Assembly: GCA_020226215.1 (NCBI GenBank)
Contig: CM035232.1
Coordinates: 20,930,316-20,994,315 of the forward strand
DNA: 64,000 bases
From: Sindora glabra
Taxonomy: Eukaryota > Streptophyta > Magnoliopsida > Fabales > Fabaceae
Direction: 5' to 3'
The notes beneath the pieces are model-generated. The model worked only from the letters and a program-made list of their open reading frames with translations, did not search any database and was not told where the DNA came from. The translations under genes and the position numbers were made by a program. The stretch's first letter is position 1; each line of letters opens with the position of its first letter. This document shows positions 49,579 through 61,699 of this stretch, piece by piece.

Positions 49579-49617
49579 GCGGGAAAGGTCGTAGAAGATT
49601 GGCGGACTGGCGGGAAA
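49579..49617. promoter_or_regulatory. Two E2F-type sites upstream of RPA2
   Basis: GCGGGAAA at 49579-49586 and GGCGGGAAA at 49609-49617 are the reverse complement of the E2F consensus TTTCCCGC. They lie about 30 bp apart and 130-165 bp before the start codon. E2F sites are well known in promoters of plant replication genes, so S-phase control is likely here. Binding itself is inferred. Confidence 0.75.
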
Positions 49618-49744
49618 CCAAATGTTGCCGAACTAAATGTAAAATTGCAGTACGCTTGTGTATTGTCGAATTTCCATCTCAGAAACTGTGACCCTTCTGC
49701 TTTGCCCTAGGGTTTCTGATTCCAGAACTGTGCTGAGAAATAGA

Positions 49745-52455
49745 ATGTATTCGAGCCAGTTCGATGGCAACGCCGCCTTCTCTGGCGGTGGCTTTATGCC
49801 TTCCCAGGTTACCCAGGCCGACTCTTCCATCTCCCCCTTCAAGGTTCGGCTTCATCCTTCACTTTGCTCATCTTGCTTGTTGCTACGCTTTCTCCTGATC
49901 ATAATCCTTTTAGTGGGTGAAGTAACTGTTGGATACTCTTGTGTTCAGCAGTTTCAGGGGTTTAGAGTTGGTTTAGGTATTTGATTTGTTGATCATAGAT
50001 TTTTAAATTTGATCCAAAAATTTCGGTCTAGTTTAATTTATTTAGGCTGCCTCGATTTATTTTCTAGCAATTATGCGATTTAGCTGTTTTTTGGCTGGTC
50101 AAGTTGGAGGAAGAATCGATCGGAATGATTATGATTAATGTTGGAAGTATTCACTTATGAACTCAAATAAGTAGCGTGCATTTTTCCTTTTGCAGAGTCG
50201 TGATTCTCAGACCTTGCTTCCTCTGACAATTAAGCAGATAAATGATGCATTTCAGTCGAGCGATGATAAATCAAATTTAATAATTGATGGTGTGGATGTG
50301 AACAATGTGCGTTCCTTGAAATTTAACTTTTAAATTGTTTACAGTTTGCGGTTCTCTCGGGCCGACAATTTAAATGAAATCATGTACAGATTACTCTTGT
50401 GGGAAGGGTGTGTAACAAAGTTGGGAGGATTACTGATATTACTTTTGTTCTTGATGATGGGACTGGACGGATTGAGTGTAATAAATGGTGAGTTTTATTG
50501 ACCTCTTCTTAACTTGTATATATTCTTATTTCTTCTTTTCTTGTGAATATTTTTATTTTCTTCTGATTCCCCCCTGTTTTCTCCCTACTGATTGTATGTG
50601 CAGGATTCAAGAAGCTGCAGACACAAATGAAATGGACAGAATCTTGTATGCTTCTTATATTGAATCACCTCTATTTCCTCTAGTACTGTTAGTGACACGG
50701 CATTCATTTGGTGGCTTACTGGCTTTGTATTATTAGACACTGCCCTTATTCCCATCTTTTGTTGTATTGAGGGATTGGGATTGGGTCCAAGGAAAAGCAG
50801 AGTTTCCAAATGTTTATTCTTTATCTTCATTTATCTTACATGCTATTTAATGTAATTTGATTTTAGGGAGGGAATCTATGTGCGCCTCCACGGAAACTTG
50901 AAAGGCTTTCAGGGTAAAAGGACCTTCAATGCCTTTTCTATTAGGTGAGATGCAGATTTTATCATTTACTGTTTGGTTTCACTAGTTGAATCATATATAA
51001 TGGTAAATGCCACTTCTTTTTATGGAATAGTAATAGACACTTTGGTTATGAGAATCTATGAATGTAGACACTATGTTTTGCTGCTGAATGAGTGATGAGT
51101 CAAATGTTAATTAATAATTCATACTAATTTATACTAGCAAAATGGTTTTTGGTTTACAGTTCAAACTCCTACTGTGCTTTCTTAATACTGCAGCAGGCAG
51201 CATATTAATAAATTTTAAATCCATTTCTTCATATCAAAACCATATATAATATCAAAATATTGACTAAGTGGCATCCATGAATTATTTTATTTTTGCTTTT
51301 GATCATTTGGGGGATTTTGCAATAGCTACTATATTTTGAAAGGTCAAAGGTGTATATAAATTGATTCTGTCAGTGATTTTACTTACTTCTGTTATGGTCT
51401 CATAGGATTTTAACATCAACCTTTGTCATGTCTCAGGCCTGTGACCGACTTCAATGAGATTGGAAGCCACTTCATTGAATGTGTATATGTCCATCTCTAT
51501 AATACAAAGTTACGGGTATAAGTTACAGTACGGCAATTCACACTCTAATTTGACATCACATAAGTGTACATATGATTATGCCATTTTACAAGTTTTTAAT
51601 GTTGCGCTAACATATAAGTTTTAAAATTTACAGGTTGGTGTTCCTACTCTGCAACGTATGACCAATTCTGCACCTGTTACTCCCATGAAAGGATATCAGG
51701 CTAATATGACAAATCAAGTAAGATTTCCAAACTTAGATTGGTTGGTTTGATTGCGTTCTTATTTGATAACCTCACTACCACTGGTCTCCATATTTTTCCG
51801 TCCCAGCTATCTGGTCAATATAACAATGGTCAGAAGACTGTTGAAGAAATGGTCTTAGATGTTTTGCATTTTCCCCCAAACAGGTAATTCCTAATAGTAT
51901 TTTGTCTCGTATTGTTTCACTGGCTCTTGTCAAATATATAGCCAACTTTACTCCTCCTGGTTGCACTAGTTTTGCATGTTTGGGGCTCTATCCATATGAC
52001 AGATACTGTCATGCATACCTTCACTTTGTTAAATAATGCAACGTCATCTGCACACAACTTGTGTCCTTGCTTGGTGCATACATGATTGCTGGTGGTCGTT
52101 AATCTTTTATATTTCAATTCAGTTTCCTTATTTTAATAATAGTTAAATTGTTATTTTCTTGTCTTCATGCCCAAACCATTGCAAGTTTGCATCCACTTTT
52201 CACAACTTCGGCTTTCTGTTCTTACAGTGGAAGGGAAGAGGGCGTCTCTCGTGAACATATTGCACAGCAGCTTGGAATTCCTTTGGATAAGCTCATGTAT
52301 ATCCCGACTCTTTCCCTTCTCATGCATCATGCATGCTTACCTTAACTTGGTCAACTCTGATTCTTTTTTGCAGGTTAGCCATAAAAAATCTGATCGAGGA
52401 AGGTTCTATTTACGAAGCAATAGCTGATCATTATAAGTCAATTGTTAATGGTTGA
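49745..52455 (+). CDS. RPA2: Replication protein A 32-kDa subunit (RPA2), 272 aa, 10 exons
   Basis: The exons are 49745-49843, 50196-50306, 50390-50487, 50604-50645, 50867-50944, 51437-51515, 51634-51717, 51807-51883, 52228-52296 and 52374-52455, all GT-AG. They join to 272 codons plus TGA. The protein is the middle subunit of the RPA trimer, which coats single-stranded DNA in replication, repair and recombination. The N-terminus (1-35) is the Ser/Gly-rich, phosphorylatable tail (MYSSQFDG.., SGGGFMPSQ). An OB fold covers about 55-165 (LDDGTGRIECNKW at 91-103, YVRLHG at 121-126). A linker leads to a winged-helix domain from about 208 to the end (EEMVLDVL, REHIAQQLGIP, LIEEGSIYEAI). Length fits plant RPA2 (about 270-280 aa). 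The frame is open upstream, but MYSSQF is the family's normal start. It is nuclear and looks intact. Confidence 0.95.
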
Positions 52456-54649
52456 TATATTTGCACCCAAATACATCAGACTTAAGGTGAATTATCAAGT
52501 GCACGCTCAGTTCTGCTTAATCTTGTATGCATATCCATGTTCTATATGGACAAGCGAAACGTTTGTGTAAGCAGTTGATAGGCTGATAATATATCTTATT
52601 TTGTTTAGCGTTGTATAACTTGGTGTTGAACTTTATTAAGATATGATATGTACATATTTTATGATGAAAAATCAAGGTCATTAGACTGACCTCGCATTGA
52701 TATAAGGTGGATTTTTTTTTTTTTGGGAGTTATTTAGACAACTCGCCGCGTCAGCACTTGGTAGAGAAAGTAAAATATGCTGATTGAGCTAAGATTATCA
52801 TCATAGAAAATAGTTGAACTGGGCGTTAGGGTGTTGATTAATTTGCAAATATACCAGTACAAAACTCGTCAGTGGTAAAACAAAGGCTAGCACCACGTCC
52901 AAATTGGGTCAGTATCTCATACCTCTATATACGTTTCTCATACCTTCTAATTGAGGCTATGGTGCAAGAGTGGATTTTTATTTTTTTGGCGTGGCGGAAG
53001 AAGAGAGTAGTAGTATTGTTAAAAACAACCAATGATTCTTAGAAGCTTTTACTTTTTGTCTTTCGGGTTCTGATTTTTTATTTTTGAATGTACGAGTTGA
53101 GGGGCTTTGCTATTCTTATTTTTAAAAAATTGGAATGAGTGGGATTGGTTGGAATTGGAATTCGAGAATTGAGGGCTGAATATTGGGTTCACTTAGATGG
53201 GATACAAATACAATCTTGCATTTATTAGTCCGTTTGCTTGGAATGATGATTTCAGTGCATTTTCTGACCAAGACAAGAGTTCAACCCTCTAAATACAGCT
53301 ACGGGTTCTGTGTGGATGCATATTGCAGTACCGCATACAGTAACACAAGATAAGAACTATCTTTTAAACATAGTATTGGTTCTGTGTGGATGGATGGGGC
53401 AGTGGCTGGCTACCGTCTCTTATTTGTCTGTTATGGCATGTAAAGGCTTTCTGAGCAAGAAAGAAGAAATACCGTAACACGGTAAGAATAATACTATGTT
53501 GTGTGGATAATCCAGAAGCCAAATCAAAACCAAGTTAAATGCCCTTTTATTAGGAGAAATTTCTGCTTAGATATTATCTTTAAAGAGTGGAAAACAATCA
53601 ATTTGTGGACCTTTAAATAACAAAAATTGATTTATAACTTAGTTCTTATCATCATTTCAAAGGTAATAACTAAGTAGTTATTGTGTACCTAAATTCTTCT
53701 AGTTGATTTTGAGAGAGCCATATGAAAAAATTAGGAAAAAAAATATAATTTACGCATTGAATTTTATCCAAGCGAAGAAAAGGTATATGAATTTTAAAAT
53801 TTTATATTTTATTGGTGAGTAAAAAAATGATATATGAATTTTAAAATTTTATATTTTACCTTCTAAATGTTAAAAAAATTGAACATGTTAATTTTGGATT
53901 TATTCTAGCAATGAATTTGTTGATTCTTACTTTTTCATTGTACCAAACCACTCTTTAATTTAAGTAAAGGGGGGGGGGGACTCATAATTGATGATAAATT
54001 CTCTAAAAAGACTTTTAAAATTTGAGGTAAGATTTTCTTTAAGTGCACTTGCTCAATTTTTTAAAAATGTATAAAAAAATTAAATATTAGACTTAAAAAT
54101 TCATTGTACATTAATCAAATCAAAACTACAATTCATACACCAATCTTTTGACAGCAATTTATGAGAATAATTTAAACAAAATTTTTTATAAAATTCTTTA
54201 ACTCTAATTGATCAAACAATTTCATTATCAAATCTATAGATAGAACTCATCATATTTTAACAAATATGAATTTTAGAAACTTTTTTGTAAGAAATTTCAT
54301 TAAATATACGTGGATTAAACTTTAATATTATATATTTTTCAAGTTCTAATAATAGTCACAATATTTTGATGATTTTAAATAATATATCCAAGTATTGCTG
54401 AAGTATGCAGGTCAACAAAGACCTTTGATAAATTTAACTTAAAACTAGTGGTTTTATTTTATTTTTATAAATTTAGAGGGTAAAGTGTATAATTTTAAAA
54501 TTCGTGTATTATCTTTATCATTTAGTTAAAATTTGAAAGGATAAATCATATAATTTTAAAATTCATGTTCTATTTTTATTATTCAATTAAAATTTTAAAA
54601 GGATGAAATTTATATATGAATTTATTTAAAAAAAAATGGAGCTGAGTTT
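52456..54649. other. RPA2 3' region and intergenic DNA
   Basis: The start of this stretch should hold the RPA2 3' UTR. From 53160 to 53530 there are short near-repeats such as 'ggttctgtgtggatg(c/g)at' (near 53306 and 53378) and 'gtaac(a/c)c'. A G9 run lies near 53969. From 53750 to 54600 the phrase 'aattttaaaatt(t/c)' recurs. I see no gene. Confidence 0.45.
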
Positions 54650-54810
54650 CAATACGCGTAAAAGGTTGAAACGGCGCGTGGATGATGGTTTGGAGTGGCA
54701 CCTGCAAATAGGATTGGGCTTGCCAACTCACGTGATGTTGGATATTGTCATTACCCGCATTGCGCAGCACGTGTGGTCCCGCTTTCATCAAGTGTTGACC
54801 ATCACGTGGA
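54650..54810. promoter_or_regulatory. Promoter-like island with three G-boxes
   Basis: CACGTG occurs at 54729-54734, 54768-54773 and 54803-54808, and the palindrome TACGCGTA at 54653-54660, within a GC-richer patch in very AT-rich surroundings. G-boxes are bound by plant bHLH and bZIP factors. No gene is recognised on either side within 2 kb, so this may be the remnant of a promoter or an unrecognised transcription unit. Confidence 0.35.
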
Positions 54811-57690
54811 TACACCGTCTTAACTCAACTGTTTAAAATCATTCTTTTGCACTAATCTTGTCGGTAAATCAGATAAAAACAAATGAATATTGCCACTAAG
54901 AATATTTTAAACAATTTGGAAAATATATAAAACGATAAACACCTTATGATTTGCATCTTTGAGGCTCTCCATTTATAATAGAATCATAAACCGCACACGT
55001 AATGGGAATCATAACACCCACTTGGGACCCACATTTTTCTCTCAAATCGTATAAGCTAACATACAAAACCTTTCTCCAAACAGAGAATGTAACAACAATA
55101 ATTTAAACAGAAAATTAAATCAAAATCAGACACTAAAATATACAAAAGTGGCAATGTCGGAGTAAAATAATAAATAAAAATTAAAAATTAAAATATTTGC
55201 TACAAATTTGAGGAATGATTCAGTCGTTGACCACGAACAACACTTTTTAAACATAGTTTGACCATCGACCAAAATGGAATTAAGAAAGGCATTTAGCCAG
55301 CTGCCCAATTTGCTTACTTTATGATGGTAAATTTGGATTTTTACTCTAAAGTAGACTGTTCATTTTCTTTCACTGTGGTTGAAAGGGAATCAAACCTAAA
55401 AGCAAAGATACTGGATCTGAATCGCTTTCCTCCATTTATTTTACTGAGAATATGTGATGTTATATATACGAAAAATAAAATTTAAAATATAAATAAAATA
55501 TGGTAAAAAAATTATAAAATATAAAAAAATTAAAATTTAATCTTGTATTTTATTTTTTAATCTGTAATATTTTTATTCAGAAATATCATCCGTAGTCTGC
55601 AGTCTTTTGTTTTTTTTTCTTTCCCCTCTAAAGACTCGACTCTGTTTTTTTATTGCTTAGTGTAAAAGCTTTTTTTTTTTTTATCCCTTTGTATCCGGGT
55701 TTTAAGGCATTGCCTCCTGCCGCGAGGTAGCAACATTGTTAGGGTGAATTGAAGTGTTTTTTTCTGCACACCTAATCCCTTTCTTTGTCTCTCTCCGTGG
55801 ATCCCTATCTCTTTCTCATGTGCTGTGTGGATGAGAGCTTTGCTTGTCTTTGCAATTTGCACCGGTGCTTTGCTTCTCTAGCTGAGTCACTGCGAGACAC
55901 AATATTCTTAAAAAAATTAGGGACAAGTGTCCGTATGGTCCGGGGTCAAGGAGGCCTTGTGGGGGTGAGCCCCCGCATTTATTGCCCAATCCTATTCCCA
56001 TCCAACTTCACTGATAAATTATTGGAGACATTTGTTTTTAAAATATTATTATTGCGTTAATTGATTTGTACGGATTAATTTATATAAATTTATATTAAAA
56101 ATAAATGAAATTTTGAATGATTTAATTTAATTTGATTTGTAATTCATTTTTAACTAAAAAATTTTAAAATTGATCAATATGAATTTATGAATACAGATTT
56201 TAAATTATATAAATTTATGATTTAAATATATTAAATTTTAAATAATTTAATTCATTTAAAATCAAGAATAAGATCGATTCGTTCCGCACACTAAATGCCG
56301 CTTGACACTCCATTGATAAATGTTGAATTTGTGTTCGAAATTTGTATAGAAAAATTTTATAAATTGATTTATTACTATATATTGGGTTTATCAATCACAT
56401 TGTTGCACCGTGATATGTATAAGTCATGGGGTGGTTCCATCATTCTAAGCTGTCGGTATCGGAGTGTTTGTAATAATATAATCTCTAATTATTTAGTGTA
56501 TTTCCTATCTTTTGTTGTTAAGCGATTTACAGGAATTATTATTCATCCATTTATATGGAACATGATACGTAGATGATATTTGGGTGTGACAAAAAATGTA
56601 ATGCAATGATATGAACCATGTGGATTTAGCATCCAATCCATCCGAACTAATCACCAACGATGGTTCTAGTGTGTGGTATTCGAGTAAGGTTTTCACTTCA
56701 AATCTAGTGAACTGAAAAAATAATTATTAAGAGAATTTTTTTTAATATTAAATTCAATTCAATTTTTTTTGAATGATTAAGATCCAATGCAATTATTGGA
56801 TATTTGGAATTTTCGGGCAAAAAAATTATCCCTAGTAATTAATACAATCTATATCATACCACGTCTTGCACATGCGATTTTGTTTGCCTCCTATCTTCGT
56901 TTAATCAATTGATTGTATCTTTTTTTCTTCCTCTTTTATCCTTGGTAAGAAGAAAAATAAATAAGTAAAGAGAATTTTAAAAGTTAGTTTAGAATAGAAA
57001 ATAAAGTGAAGTAGAAATTTTAAGATATTAACATATGAAATTATAATAACCACAAATTATTCATTTTCATTTTCCTTTTTTTTTCCTTTTTTAAATTAAG
57101 AAAATGAAAATTTTGGATTTAAAATTTCCCTCCCTCCGTTCATTTTCTCTTTTAACAAGCATAGGGTTAACATTTCTCGCCGTTTGTTATTTTCATAATT
57201 TTACTTATTCCTTCCGCAAATAAGTAAAATTCAAAATTTTAAGCTTTATTGATGTATTCCATATACTAGCAGGGTGTTAGGTATTTCAATACGAAATTGT
57301 TTGTTTGGTAAAAATAATATAAAGATATAATTTTTAAGAAATAACTAATACATTATTAAATTGATCACAAATCATTAAATTAAAAAAAATTAATTTTTTT
57401 TTTACTACATCAATCATGAAAAATTTCATATCAAAGGAGTAAACGGGTCAAATTAAGCATTTATATATTCAAATTTAAATTTAAAAAGACTAATGCAAAT
57501 GAGTGGATTCCCTGTATAGAAGTCTGTTTGAAAGAAATGGCGGTTTGGTTGCCGTAGGTCTATTTAATGATTAATGAATGGCGACGGAGGCCATAACTTT
57601 GTAGGAAAAATGAAAATGGAGGCCACACCTTAACAGCGCAGGGACGCTCCGAATCTCTGGCCCCAGCTTCTGCATATTGACACTTGGGTT
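54811..57690. other. Intergenic DNA with repeat relics
   Basis: Around 55640-56000 the sequence is GC-richer and pyrimidine-rich, with 'gtgggggtgagcccccgc' (about 55958-55975), a small palindrome. Frames here are short and unrecognised. From 56050 to 57500 it is AT-rich. I see no supported gene. Confidence 0.4.
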
Positions 57691-57691
57691 T

Positions 57692-57800
57692 TGCATGCAG
57701 ATGTAAATGGCATATTCTGTCTCCATTTGACACGTGTCATTCTGCTTATTTTTCACATTAAAGAAGGCACACGTGTCCTTAGCCCGACATGCATGCATGT
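57692..57800. promoter_or_regulatory. Promoter-like cluster of RY and G-box motifs
   Basis: TGCATGCA (57692-57699), GACACGTGTC (57729-57738), ACACGTGT (57769-57776) and the 14-bp palindrome ACATGCATGCATGT (57787-57800) lie within 110 bp. RY (CATGCA) together with ACGT cores is the known combination of seed-active, ABA-responsive promoters (B3 and bZIP binding). No recognisable gene follows on either strand, so the role is inference. Confidence 0.4.
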
Positions 57801-58199
57801 GGTTGCTGCAGCACCAAATCTTGCTTCAAGCTTAAGCCCCGCAGTTACAATTCTTCCATAACTCTTTTTTAATTATTTTGCATTTTCAGATGCTTTCTTT
57901 ATGTTTTATATCATTTATTTATGTGGTCATTTCTTGAGAGAGGCGAATCTCTGAGAAAGTATTAATAAGTTCTGATTAGTTAATGTTAAATCTCCACCAT
58001 GCACGGCACAACTTCGAAAAATATTTTTTTTAACATAAACCTTATAAACATCATGTATCTCATCATGGAAAAATGGAAAAACAAAGGTTTCTCTTGCTCC
58101 AATATTTTGTGGCAAATCTGATGGATAATATTAAAATAGTATTTAATTAATGAATGACAATTCTTATATTACAAAGTTATGCTTTGTGTAAATAAATTC

Positions 58200-58260
<61 letters not shown>

Positions 58261-58467
58261 TATACTTATTTGATGATGAATTATCTCTATATATATTTAA
58301 AATTTATGTATTTATTTTCCTGATAAAATTAGTAGAGAAAGAATGACAATGAGGCGAGAAAGAGGGTGCGCACATATTCTGTATTCCTTTTAAATGTACG
58401 TAGTCCTCGTGATTCCAATAAAACAATCCCTAGTATATGTAAAATGAGACTTCGTATCTTCTTGTGA
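57801..58467. other. Intergenic DNA with an (ATA)n microsatellite
   Basis: The (ATA)n run occupies 58201-58258, about 19 units. Nothing else is supported. Confidence 0.6.
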
Positions 58468-58956
58468 GCTTTAAATAAATCAAATTATTCTTAAATACTA
58501 CGAGTTTAGATCGTAATATTCAAGTTAAATGAGTTAATTTGTATACTTAGTTTGAGTTTAAATGAATTTTTACATATATTTTTATTTATTGTGTTATTTA
58601 TAATTTTATCAAATTATTGATTTATTTAATTATTTAGTATTTTGATATTATAAAAAAATTATATTATTTTTATTTTATAAAAACAATAAAAATTAAAGAA
58701 ATTGTGCCTTTAATACTTAGAATCAAATAATTTATATTCAAATTGTTTGAAAATGTTAAAAAAATTTCTAATGATAAATTTTATATTTATATTGCTGCAT
58801 GTGAAGTTATTATGTAATATTCAGACATTATGATTTAACTATATATTTTTCATGCACATTTATTGAATTAGAATAAAATTTATATTAATTTGTAGCATTA
58901 TTTATTTGTATCAAAAACTTATTTTACATTTTTTATTATTATTTCCTAAAAAAATG

Positions 58957-59022
<66 letters not shown>

Positions 59023-59166
59023 AAACTCATTCAAACTTATTTAGTTTAGACTCGTTTACTAATTAAGTTCAAATTCTGAAAGTTTGACAAATCTAAACTC
59101 TAGTTCAAATATACTTAATTTTGTTGAGTTGAAATTCAAACAAGCAAAAGTTGAACTCATTTAGAG
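58468..59166. repeat. Imperfect foldback repeat with (AT)n core
   Basis: The left side ('gagctttaaataaatcaa', 'acgagtttaga', 'ttaaatgagtt') and the reverse complement of the right side ('ggctctaaatgagttcaac', 'tagagtttaga', 'tttgaatgagtt') are similar in order. This suggests an old inverted-repeat element. An (AT)n run fills 58959-59020. No target duplication was found. Confidence 0.35.
58959..59020. repeat. (AT)n microsatellite
   Basis: An uninterrupted AT run of about 31 units. Confidence 0.95.
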
Positions 59167-59779
59167 CCTTATTTCTTCCTAACGAAAGGAAGACTTAGGA
59201 ACAGTGGCCCACAAAACAAAATATTCAAACATGCTTAATTGTCAAAATAAAGTTTAACTATAACGTGGTCACTTAAATCTAGTCAAATAATTTGCATCAT
59301 TTGTAATTGTATATTCATTAATTCAAATCCGAAAATTATTATTTATTATGTCAGGTAATAATTTTAATAAAAATAATCAAAGTTTTAATATAATGAAGAA
59401 TGTCATCTTTATCAATTATTATTTATTAAAAAATGAGAATAGTCCGTTGAATTACATATCTTAGCTGACGGGGTGTAAATCAGATATGGAAAGCGGAAAG
59501 AATGGTTTGAAGTTTGAGGGGAGGGAGCCGACGATGGCGCCAAGAGACATTCATATGCGATGAGTCAAAGAAAATAAAAGGCAACGCAGGAAAGTAAGAC
59601 GAAGAGGGTCCGTTTCATGGAAAAAATATGATATGGTATCAGTAATATGGGTCACCCATATTGCAAATGGGTCAAGGTGTCCCCCAGTCTTCCATCTTGC
59701 TTCCCCACTACCATACACTATCTCTTCCATTCCTATTCCATCATTGTACGTCCGCATTAAAGGAATTTGCAACGCCTTC

Positions 59780-59810
<31 letters not shown>

Positions 59811-60880
59811 TTTTTTATCATTTTTGAAAAAATAAATATATAATTTTCATTTTGAATTTTACTATTTCTTTTACTAAGATTCACAATTTTAAATAAATAA
59901 ATTTCTACATATATATATACATATCACTTTTTAAAGTTCACCTAGTGCATTTTCATTTTGCATTAAGCATTGGCATTGTATTGCTATAATTTTAAAATTT
60001 AGTTTTTAATATATTATTTTTTATAATAATAAGAGTGATTAAACCCTTAAACATGATCAAACTTAAAATATAAAAGAGGATAACATTTTCATAAAATATT
60101 TTTTGCTATTTATGTTAAAAGTTTTTGACTAATTTTTAATATAGGGTTAGATAATTTGTTGTTTGGTGATATCTGATCCTTGCATCATTCTTTTGTAATT
60201 TTTTATTTTTTATTTACCTCAGCCCAATTCTGTTTGGAAGATAAGAGTAGTAAATGGTAAATATTTCCTAATAAAGACACTTCTAAAATTCAAATTTAAG
60301 ACCCTAAATTTAAACTCAGAATTCTTTATTAACCTGAAGGGTTTTGAGACTTAGTTTACTATCACTGAATTAATCAATTGTTGATATATTTACAATACAT
60401 TAAAAATTATTAAAATTCACAATTAAATTTTATTTATTAAATAAATAAAACACACAATATTGTTTGAACATACACAAACTTGGCTAAAAATATGATTTTT
60501 TTATTGTAAAAAAATTAAAAATTGAAAACATTAATAATTAACATTCATTTATGAAGAAAAACTATTATAGTTTGAGCATATATATAATTTGGAAGGTTCT
60601 TAATTGCAACGATTACACGTAACTTGAGTGCATTAAGCTAATTAACAAAAAAATGTATTTTTTTTTATTGTAGATTCATACTTTTTTTGTTCTTTTAACA
60701 ATGTTTTATTTTCTAATTAGCTTAATATATACACTTAAATGCACAAGAAAGAATCTCTCATGGCAATTTATCAAAGTTGAGTTCATAGCAGTGAGAGTCA
60801 CCGCCCAGTGCCCATGAAAGGCTCCCATTTTGCCCAGCTCCCATCTCATTCACCATACACATCTATGAAAAATCAACTTA
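59167..60880. other. Intergenic DNA; short palindromes and a pyrimidine tract
   Basis: A 19-bp palindrome AATATGGGT-C-ACCCATATT is at 59644-59662. A CTT/poly-T tract is at about 59777-59817. A small foldback pairs 60632-60644 with 60714-60726 (ATTAAGCTAATTA). A GC-richer patch at about 59465-59760 contains the first palindrome. No gene is recognised. Confidence 0.5.
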
Positions 60881-60904
60881 CACTACAGCAGAAAAGACCT
60901 TTAG

Positions 60905-61340
60905 CACCGACATTTATCATCGTTGAAAAGTGTTTAGTCGTCGCTAAAAAAGAAGTCGTCGCTGAAAGTATCATCGGTATAATTTTGTACCTAAAACAAT
61001 CAACATCAACGAACATGTTGTCGTCGCTAAAAATACAACCTTTTACGACGACAATGTCGTCATAGAAAATAATTTCAAAATTGAAAAAATTTTGAAATTT
61101 GATTTTCAGCGACGACAATTATAAAAAAGTTATTGTTGAAGCTAACTTTCAGCGACAACATTCTCATCGCTGTAAGTTACACCTTCAGCGATGACAATTG
61201 TCGTTGCTGAAAGTCTGAAATTCAGTGATGACACTATCGTCGCTAAAAGTTTGAGCTTCAGTGATGACAATATCGTCACTGAAAGTCATTTTCAACAACG
61301 ACATTCTTCCTTTATAGCGATAACAATGTTGCTGCTAAAG
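60905..61340. repeat. CACTA subterminal repeats
   Basis: A short motif close to TTCAGCGACGACA, or its complement, recurs many times in both orientations (for example 61105-61116, 61148-61160, 61193-61206). It carries C-to-T variants such as TTCAGTGATGACA. Such arrays bind the element's own accessory transposition protein. The array also explains the frames seen at 60808-61118. Confidence 0.85.
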
Positions 61341-61699
61341 ATTTTTTGAATTTTTTTAAGAAAATTTAAATTAAAATTGTCATTATGATTAAGTATATTT
61401 CAAATAATATATTATATTTAACAACATTTATCTAAAATATTCTTTATTTTAATTAATTTAAATTGCTCAATATCTTTTTTAAATTTAATTTAATGTAAAT
61501 TATACAACTATAATACTTTAGTAATACTAATAATAATGTCTAACAATTTGTTCCAACATAAAAAAAATGAATACTCATAAAGCAATTGTAAAAATAATAT
61601 TTATATGAATAAATTATATATACACAATCCATGTAAATGTGTACCTATAAAAAATATAAAGATACATATACAGAATATACTACGGGGAAGAGAGGTGTA

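Noticed and set aside
49658..49744. N-terminal extension of RPA2
   Set aside because: It needs a non-ATG start. The family start MYSSQF-like matches ATG 49745.
54579..54836. Frames on both strands in the G-box island
   Set aside because: No recognisable domain or splice structure. Open on both strands because of locally higher GC.
55785..56060. 91-codon frame in the GC-richer patch
   Set aside because: No family resemblance, no supporting start context or splice sites, and overlapped by a similar frame on the other strand.
60808..61118. Overlapping frames on both strands
   Set aside because: Produced by the CACTA subterminal repeat array.
60905..61340. Possible CRISPR-like array because of short spaced repeats
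   Set aside because: Motifs occur in both orientations with irregular spacing next to a CACTA terminus in a plant genome.
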